The position numbers and the translations under genes are program-made. DNA of 39,150 nt from Coriobacteriia bacterium. GTDB taxonomy: Bacteria > Actinomycetota > Coriobacteriia > Anaerosomatales > Anaerosomataceae. Below the pieces are notes generated by a model. The model was not told the DNA's origin. It was given only the letters and a program-made list of their open reading frames with translations, and did no database searches. This document shows, piece by piece, positions 34,356 through 39,150 of the stretch. The stretch's first letter is position 1. Each line of letters opens with the position of its first letter. The stretch spans positions 1-39,150 of the forward strand of contig JAFGNP010000112.1 in NCBI GenBank assembly GCA_016926975.1. Direction: 5' to 3'.

Positions 34356-37034
34356 CTACTTCACTTCCACGGTCACAGGAAGGCTGGACACGAGGTCATC
34401 GTCATCTGTCACCCACAAGGTGACGGTGTAGGTGCCTGCGGAAGTGAACGTGTGACTGACCGTGGCGCCGGTCACAAGAGGGGTACCATCCCCGAACTCC
34501 CAGGAGTACTTCGTGACGGTTCCGTCGGCATCGGAAGACTCCGTGGCATCGAAAGTGATCGGTTCGCCGGGCGTAGGTGCCAGGGGCGCGTACTGGAACT
34601 TCGCTACAGGCTCCTGGTTCTTGGGACTGCCGGTCGAGACTATCAGCTGGATAACCGTCCCGATCGGGGCCTGGGCGCCGAAGCGGGGGCTTTGATCGCT
34701 CACCATGCCGGCGGGGACTCCTGCTACCGGCTTCTCCTCGACGCTCGCGCCAAGACCCAGGCTGCTGAGCAGCGCCAGCGCGTCGGTCTTCATGGTGCCG
34801 ATGAGGTTGGGCACGTCTACGGCGGCCGGTGCGGCGTGAAGCTCGCAGGCCACAGGCTGATGTGCTGTCAGGAACAAAGCACTGGCCTGATTCGGGCAGA
34901 ACTCGCCCGCCAGCGCACCTGTGTCAAGGCAGATCGTTGCCGAGGTTATCCCTTTGGGCTGCACGAAGTCCGACGCCGGCACTCCTTCAAGGGCAGCTTT
35001 CATGAACTTGGCCCATATCTGCGCCGGGAACGAACCGCCCGTGACTCTCTTGCCGTGGACGTCGTTCATCTCTATCTGACCCTCGACGTGTCCCATCCAT
35101 ACGGCTGCTACCAGGTCGGGTGTGTAACCCACGAACCACGCATCGCGGTACTCCTGCGTGGTGCCCGTCTTGCCGGCTGCTGGCCTGTCGATGTTTGCCG
35201 CGGTCCCGGTGCCGCCCGAGATGACCCCCTTGAGTATGTCGGTCGTGAGGTATGCGACGGCGGGCGTTAGGGCTTCGGTACCCGTACCCGATGCCGTGAA
35301 CAGGACATCTCCGCCTATGTCGGTGACCTCGATGATACCGTGCGGCTCCATGTGGACACCCGCATTCGCCAGCGTGCCGTACGCCGAAGCCATCTCCAGA
35401 GGTGTGACTTCCTGCGATCCGAGAGCGATGGCGGGCACTGCCTTGATGGGCGTCGTGATGCCCATCCGCTTGGCGGTCTCGGCGACCTTCTCGGCCCCGA
35501 CCTCCAGGATGACCTGTGCGAACACGGAGTTGACGGACTTCGCTGTTGCGATCCTAAGACGCATCGGGCCGCCTGAGGACCCCGTGACGTTCCACGTTTG
35601 TCCGCCCGGGATCGTGAACGACCCCGCCGCACTCTCGTAGGCCTTCTCGGGTGAGATGCCCTGCTCCAGCGCAGTGACGAGTACGAAGGGCTTGAACGAT
35701 GATCCCGGTTGCCGTGGGCCCTGGACGGCAACGTTGAACTGCTGAGCGTTGAAGTCCTTGCCGCCGACAAGCGCGCGGACCTCTCCTGTCTTCGGGTCGA
35801 TCGCGACAAGCGCTGCCGACGGGTCGTCCGGCTGATCCAGGACGGAGCCGATAGCGCTCTCGGCGGCTGCCTGCATCCCGAGGTCTATGGTGGTCTTCAC
35901 GCGGAGTCCGCCTTTGAACACAGCATCCGGACCGTAATCGTCGATGAGCGTCTGCTTGACCCATTCGACGAAGTAGGGCGACGGGCTGGTCGTCGGAGCC
36001 GGAGCGGCGAGCGCGAACGGTTCGGCGACGGAAGCGTCGTGCACGGTCTGATCGATGTACTGCTGGTCCAGCATCAGGCCCAGCACCGTATCCCGTCGTA
36101 GCTTCGCGGCATCCGGATCTATGCGCGGTGAGTAACTGCCGGGAGATCTTATGACTCCGGCGAGCATTGCGCATTCGGCGGTAGTCAGAGCACCCATGTC
36201 TTTGCCGAAGTACGTCTCGGCAGCGGCTTGCACGCCGTAGGCACCGTGACCGAAGTAGATGGTGTTCAGGTACTTCTCGAGGATCTCGTCCTTCGAGAAC
36301 TTGGACTCGAGCTGGTAGGCGAGGATAGCTTCCTTGATCTTCCTGGACAGAGTGTCTTCGCGCTTTATGAATGTATTGACGACGTACTGTTGTGTGATCG
36401 TGGAGCCACCATGGTGCTCGCCCTTTGTGGCGTTCACCCACAGCGCGCGGGCGATGCCCAGGGGATCGACCCCTTCATGTTCGTAGAACCGCTTGTCTTC
36501 AGTGGCGATGACGGCCTGGCGCAGCTGCATCGGTATGTTGGCAAGCGGGGCTGCCGTCCGGTTCTGCTCTGCATGCAGCTCGACCAGGACCGCACCGGTA
36601 CGGTCGTAGATGATGCTGGTCTCGGCCAGTGGCTCGGCACCCGCCGAGAGGTCCGGCAGGTCGTCCGTGAGCTGGCGGTAGGCGACACAGCCGGCGATGC
36701 CCCCCGTCAGGGCGGTCACCATGAATGCGACCAGCACCACCCGCCAGAAGACCCTCCAGCGACTGCGCTTCTTCGGGCCCGGACGTCGCTTTCCGGAGGC
36801 CGTCCCCTGTGGGCGAGAAGCGGTTGTTGCAGACCCACCGCGAATGACCGTGCGCTTGCGAGCTCCAGCAGAGGGGTTGGTCCTTGGTTTCGCAGAGCGT
36901 GGCGATCTACCGGAGGTCGTTCTGGCTCCGCTGCTGGCGGCGGCATGCGCATTCTTACCGGCCGAGCGAGTGGTTCGTTTGCGCGCCTTGGGGCGGGGTT
37001 GAGGGTTCTTGCGATTGCGGTCTGATGCGTCCAC
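34356..37034 (-). CDS. Class A penicillin-binding protein with basic N-terminal tail, PASTA and C-terminal PKD-like domain
   Basis: EDKRFYEHEGVDPLGIARA, GGSTITQQYVVN, SSFK, KTGTTQEYRDAWFVGYTP; VPNLIGTMKTDALALLSSLGL PASTA; FDATESSDADGTVTKYSWEFGDGTPLVTGATVSHTFTSAGTYTVTLWVTDDD PKD; start codon uncertain. Confidence 0.92.
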   Translation of the reverse strand: MDASDRNRKNPQPRPKARKRTTRSAGKNAHAAASSGARTTSGRSPRSAKPRTNPSAGARKRTVIRGGSATTASRPQGTASGKRRPGPKKRSRWRVFWRVVLVAFMVTALTGGIAGCVAYRQLTDDLPDLSAGAEPLAETSIIYDRTGAVLVELHAEQNRTAAPLANIPMQLRQAVIATEDKRFYEHEGVDPLGIARALWVNATKGEHHGGSTITQQYVVNTFIKREDTLSRKIKEAILAYQLESKFSKDEILEKYLNTIYFGHGAYGVQAAAETYFGKDMGALTTAECAMLAGVIRSPGSYSPRIDPDAAKLRRDTVLGLMLDQQYIDQTVHDASVAEPFALAAPAPTTSPSPYFVEWVKQTLIDDYGPDAVFKGGLRVKTTIDLGMQAAAESAIGSVLDQPDDPSAALVAIDPKTGEVRALVGGKDFNAQQFNVAVQGPRQPGSSFKPFVLVTALEQGISPEKAYESAAGSFTIPGGQTWNVTGSSGGPMRLRIATAKSVNSVFAQVILEVGAEKVAETAKRMGITTPIKAVPAIALGSQEVTPLEMASAYGTLANAGVHMEPHGIIEVTDIGGDVLFTASGTGTEALTPAVAYLTTDILKGVISGGTGTAANIDRPAAGKTGTTQEYRDAWFVGYTPDLVAAVWMGHVEGQIEMNDVHGKRVTGGSFPAQIWAKFMKAALEGVPASDFVQPKGITSATICLDTGALAGEFCPNQASALFLTAHQPVACELHAAPAAVDVPNLIGTMKTDALALLSSLGLGASVEEKPVAGVPAGMVSDQSPRFGAQAPIGTVIQLIVSTGSPKNQEPVAKFQYAPLAPTPGEPITFDATESSDADGTVTKYSWEFGDGTPLVTGATVSHTFTSAGTYTVTLWVTDDDDLVSSLPVTVEVK

Positions 37035-37231
37035 GATGGGCAGAAGATCCTTCCACGTGCGGGGTCTGTCTGGCGGAAAAGGCTGCACGATCTTGTTGCA
37101 TACTGTACCGCACGCACGACGATGGGCGACTTCGGTAGTGATACTATGACCAGCAATCGGCGTGCCCCGCTGCCTTGCGCACAGAGCGGTCGTGATGCCG
37201 TGTTCGGAACGAGAGGAAGCGTGGTCTCGAG

Positions 37232-38440
37232 GTGCACCCGGCATCCGAACAGATGAAGACGATCTCGAGTGGCGTCTCGGACATCGTGCCTGCCGACGCG
37301 ATGGAGGCCAAGCTCTCTCAGGACCGGCCGCTGGTGATCAAGCTCGGAGTCGATCCCACCGCACCGGACCTGCACCTCGGCCATGCGGTTCCCCTGCGCA
37401 AGCTGCGCCAATTCCAGGATCTGGGTCACACCGTGGTGCTTATCATCGGTGACTTCACAGCGCTGATCGGCGATCCGTCCGGGCGCAGCACGACGCGTCC
37501 AGCCCTGACGCCCGAGGAGATCGAGGCGAACGCCGCGACTTACATGGAGCAGGCGTTCAAGATACTGGATCGGGAGCGGACTGTGATGCGCCGCAACTCG
37601 GAGTGGCTCGGTCCGCTAGGTTTCTCCGACATCCTGAGGCTCACGAGCCAGTTCACTGTCGCGAGGATAATGGAGCGCGATGACTTCCAGAAGAGATATC
37701 GCGAGGGTGTGGGCATCTCGCTGCACGAGCTGCTCTACCCGATGGCCCAGGCTTACGATTCGGTTGCCATTAAGTCGGATGTGGAGTTGGGTGGAAGCGA
37801 TCAGCTGTTCAACCTCCTGGCCGGCCGGGAGTTGATGGAGAAGCTCGGGCTGGAGCCTCAGGTGTGTCTCACGCTGCCATTGCTCGAAGGCACCGACGGC
37901 GTCCAGAAGATGAGCAAGAGCTATGGCAACTACATAGGACTGACCGATGCGGCCGGCGAGATGTTCGGCAAGGTCATGTCCATTCCGGACACGCTCATGT
38001 TGAAGTACTACCGACTTTGTACGGCGCTCCCTGTTGACGAGATCGAAGCGCTGGAGGCCGAGCTGGATGAAGGGACCGTGCATCCGAACGACGCCAAGAG
38101 GCGGCTTGCGCGGGAGATCGTCGGGCTCTATCACGATCCCGGTGCTGCGGCTGAGGCCGAGGAAGCGTTCGATCGGGTGTTCAAGCATCGGGAGATGCCG
38201 GTCGAGATCCCTGAAGCCCGCGTGGAGCGCGCCGATCCCGTTCATCTGCCGGCAGTACTGAAGAGCGCAGGTCTGGCCTCGACGACATCAGAGGCGCGTC
38301 GGCTGATAGACGGCGGCGCAGTCAAGATCGACGGAGAGGCCGTGGATCTGCTTGATGGTACCTATGATGTGCCCTGGGAAGCGGTGGCGGGTCGCGTGCT
38401 GCAGGCTGGCAAGCGCCGTTATGCGCGAATAGTCGAGTGA
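37232..38440 (+). CDS. tyrS: Tyrosine--tRNA ligase
   Basis: PTAPDLHLGHAVPLRKL, QKMSKSYGNYI, C-terminal S4 domain. Confidence 0.96.
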   Translation: MHPASEQMKTISSGVSDIVPADAMEAKLSQDRPLVIKLGVDPTAPDLHLGHAVPLRKLRQFQDLGHTVVLIIGDFTALIGDPSGRSTTRPALTPEEIEANAATYMEQAFKILDRERTVMRRNSEWLGPLGFSDILRLTSQFTVARIMERDDFQKRYREGVGISLHELLYPMAQAYDSVAIKSDVELGGSDQLFNLLAGRELMEKLGLEPQVCLTLPLLEGTDGVQKMSKSYGNYIGLTDAAGEMFGKVMSIPDTLMLKYYRLCTALPVDEIEALEAELDEGTVHPNDAKRRLAREIVGLYHDPGAAAEAEEAFDRVFKHREMPVEIPEARVERADPVHLPAVLKSAGLASTTSEARRLIDGGAVKIDGEAVDLLDGTYDVPWEAVAGRVLQAGKRRYARIVE

Positions 38441-38564
38441 TTCGCAGGCGCAAGACGGGGGCTGTACGCGTGCAGGGACGCGGTGGCGGCCGGGGGCATA
38501 CGGTCGAATCTGGCATTCGATGACGGTGGATATGCAGGTAACGGTAAGTGGCAAGCACGATTGC

Positions 38565-38593
38565 TTGCATTGGCCTGTTTCGGGTGGTAGATT
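38565..38593 (+). promoter_or_regulatory. Candidate promoter of a small transcript downstream of tyrS
   Basis: TTGCAT - 17 nt - TAGATT. Confidence 0.45.
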
Positions 38594-38599
38594 ACTATG

Positions 38600-38744
38600 G
38601 CTGCTTCAGCCGAACGTTCGGAGACGGAGCGCGGCTTGATAGTTCGTGAAGTGATGAGGGCGATCGGATAGAGGTGCTGGAGCCAGCCATACTGGTCCGG
38701 CGTCTGACCGATGCCCCCGGCCTGAAACAGGCGGGGGCGTTTTG
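38600..38744 (+). ncRNA. Candidate ~145-nt terminated small RNA (or tyrS 3' UTR element), family unknown
   Basis: Promoter-like element, hairpin GGCTG-ctt-CAGCC, palindrome CCGAACGTTCGG, strong terminator at the end; no convincing long CDS. Confidence 0.35.
38713..38744 (+). terminator. Strong intrinsic terminator
   Basis: GCCCCCgGCCTG-AAA-CAGGCGGGGGC followed by GTTTTGT. Confidence 0.85.
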
Positions 38745-38797
38745 TATCCTCTTCATGCGAACGTCGTGAGGTCTACGAAATAGGTTGAAGATTACGA

Positions 38798-38826
38798 TTG
38801 ACAGCGGGAATCGGGACAAGTAACGT
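38798..38826 (+). promoter_or_regulatory. rrn promoter candidate
   Basis: Consensus TTGACA, 17-nt spacer, TAACGT (TAnnnT), about 235 nt upstream of 16S. Confidence 0.6.
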
Positions 38827-39060
38827 ATCCCCTCGCTGCGCCCGAACCTTGAAAACCGGATACTGTGACAAGCCAGTAAGGATTCGTTTCGAATCCACAC
38901 AAATACCCGTCACATCGAGAGGGCCAGTCAACAGGTCAAACCGATGAGACAAATCTGGGCTCGAACCACCCCGGTTCCCAACCGGGATCAGGCGAGTCCG
39001 TCCGGACCGGCCAGGTCCGACAAGCTCCGTTTATCGCAGGGCGCAAGCTCTGTGACATCT

Positions 39061-39150
<90 letters not shown>

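Noticed and set aside
29607-37034. PBP paralogues as a mobile or repeat element
   Set aside because: Similarity reflects homologous functional domains; no inverted repeats, transposase or integrase seen
37035-37244. N-terminal extension of the second PBP
   Set aside because: Sequence lacks homology and reaches into tyrS; a GTG at 37034 with an upstream GGAAGGA is more plausible, though the exact start is uncertain
38610-38621. CCGAACGTTCGG as a Gram-positive LexA box
   Set aside because: LexA/DinR sites need GAAC-N4-GTTC; here the half-sites have no spacer
38940-38990. tRNA-like T-arm on the minus strand (GGTTCGAGCCC)
   Set aside because: T stem does not pair properly and no acceptor, D or anticodon stems are found; more likely part of the rrn leader structure

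Overview
The window is a 39,150-bp, high-GC, mostly housekeeping segment. It looks actinobacterial: the argCJBDFRGH gene order and TGnTAnnnT-type -10 boxes point that way, but the lineage is an inference. In order it holds: the 3' end of a LamG-like protein gene; tRNA-Leu(UAG); tig-clpP-clpX; a small Cys-rich gene on the minus strand; valS; folC; a membrane zinc-ribbon protein; thrS; an N-lobe-less pseudokinase; infC-rpmI-rplT with a structured leader; a TasA/CalY-like protein plus SipW-type signal peptidase; a T-box leader followed by pheS-pheT; an argCJBDFRGH cluster with a TatA-like micro-membrane ORF between argG and argH; a GNAT acetyltransferase; polX; a 3-methyladenine DNA glycosylase; two class A PBP paralogues flanking a U32 peptidase; tyrS; a candidate terminated small RNA locus; and an rrn leader with the first ~90 nt of a 16S rRNA gene. 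No CRISPR array, transposon or phage module was seen. The most interesting items are the probable AUC start codon of infC behind an attenuator-like hairpin, the catalytically degenerate kinase C-lobe protein, the PBP with a C-terminal PKD-like domain, the TatA-like ORF in the arginine operon, the Phe T-box, and the short putative RNA between tyrS and rrn.
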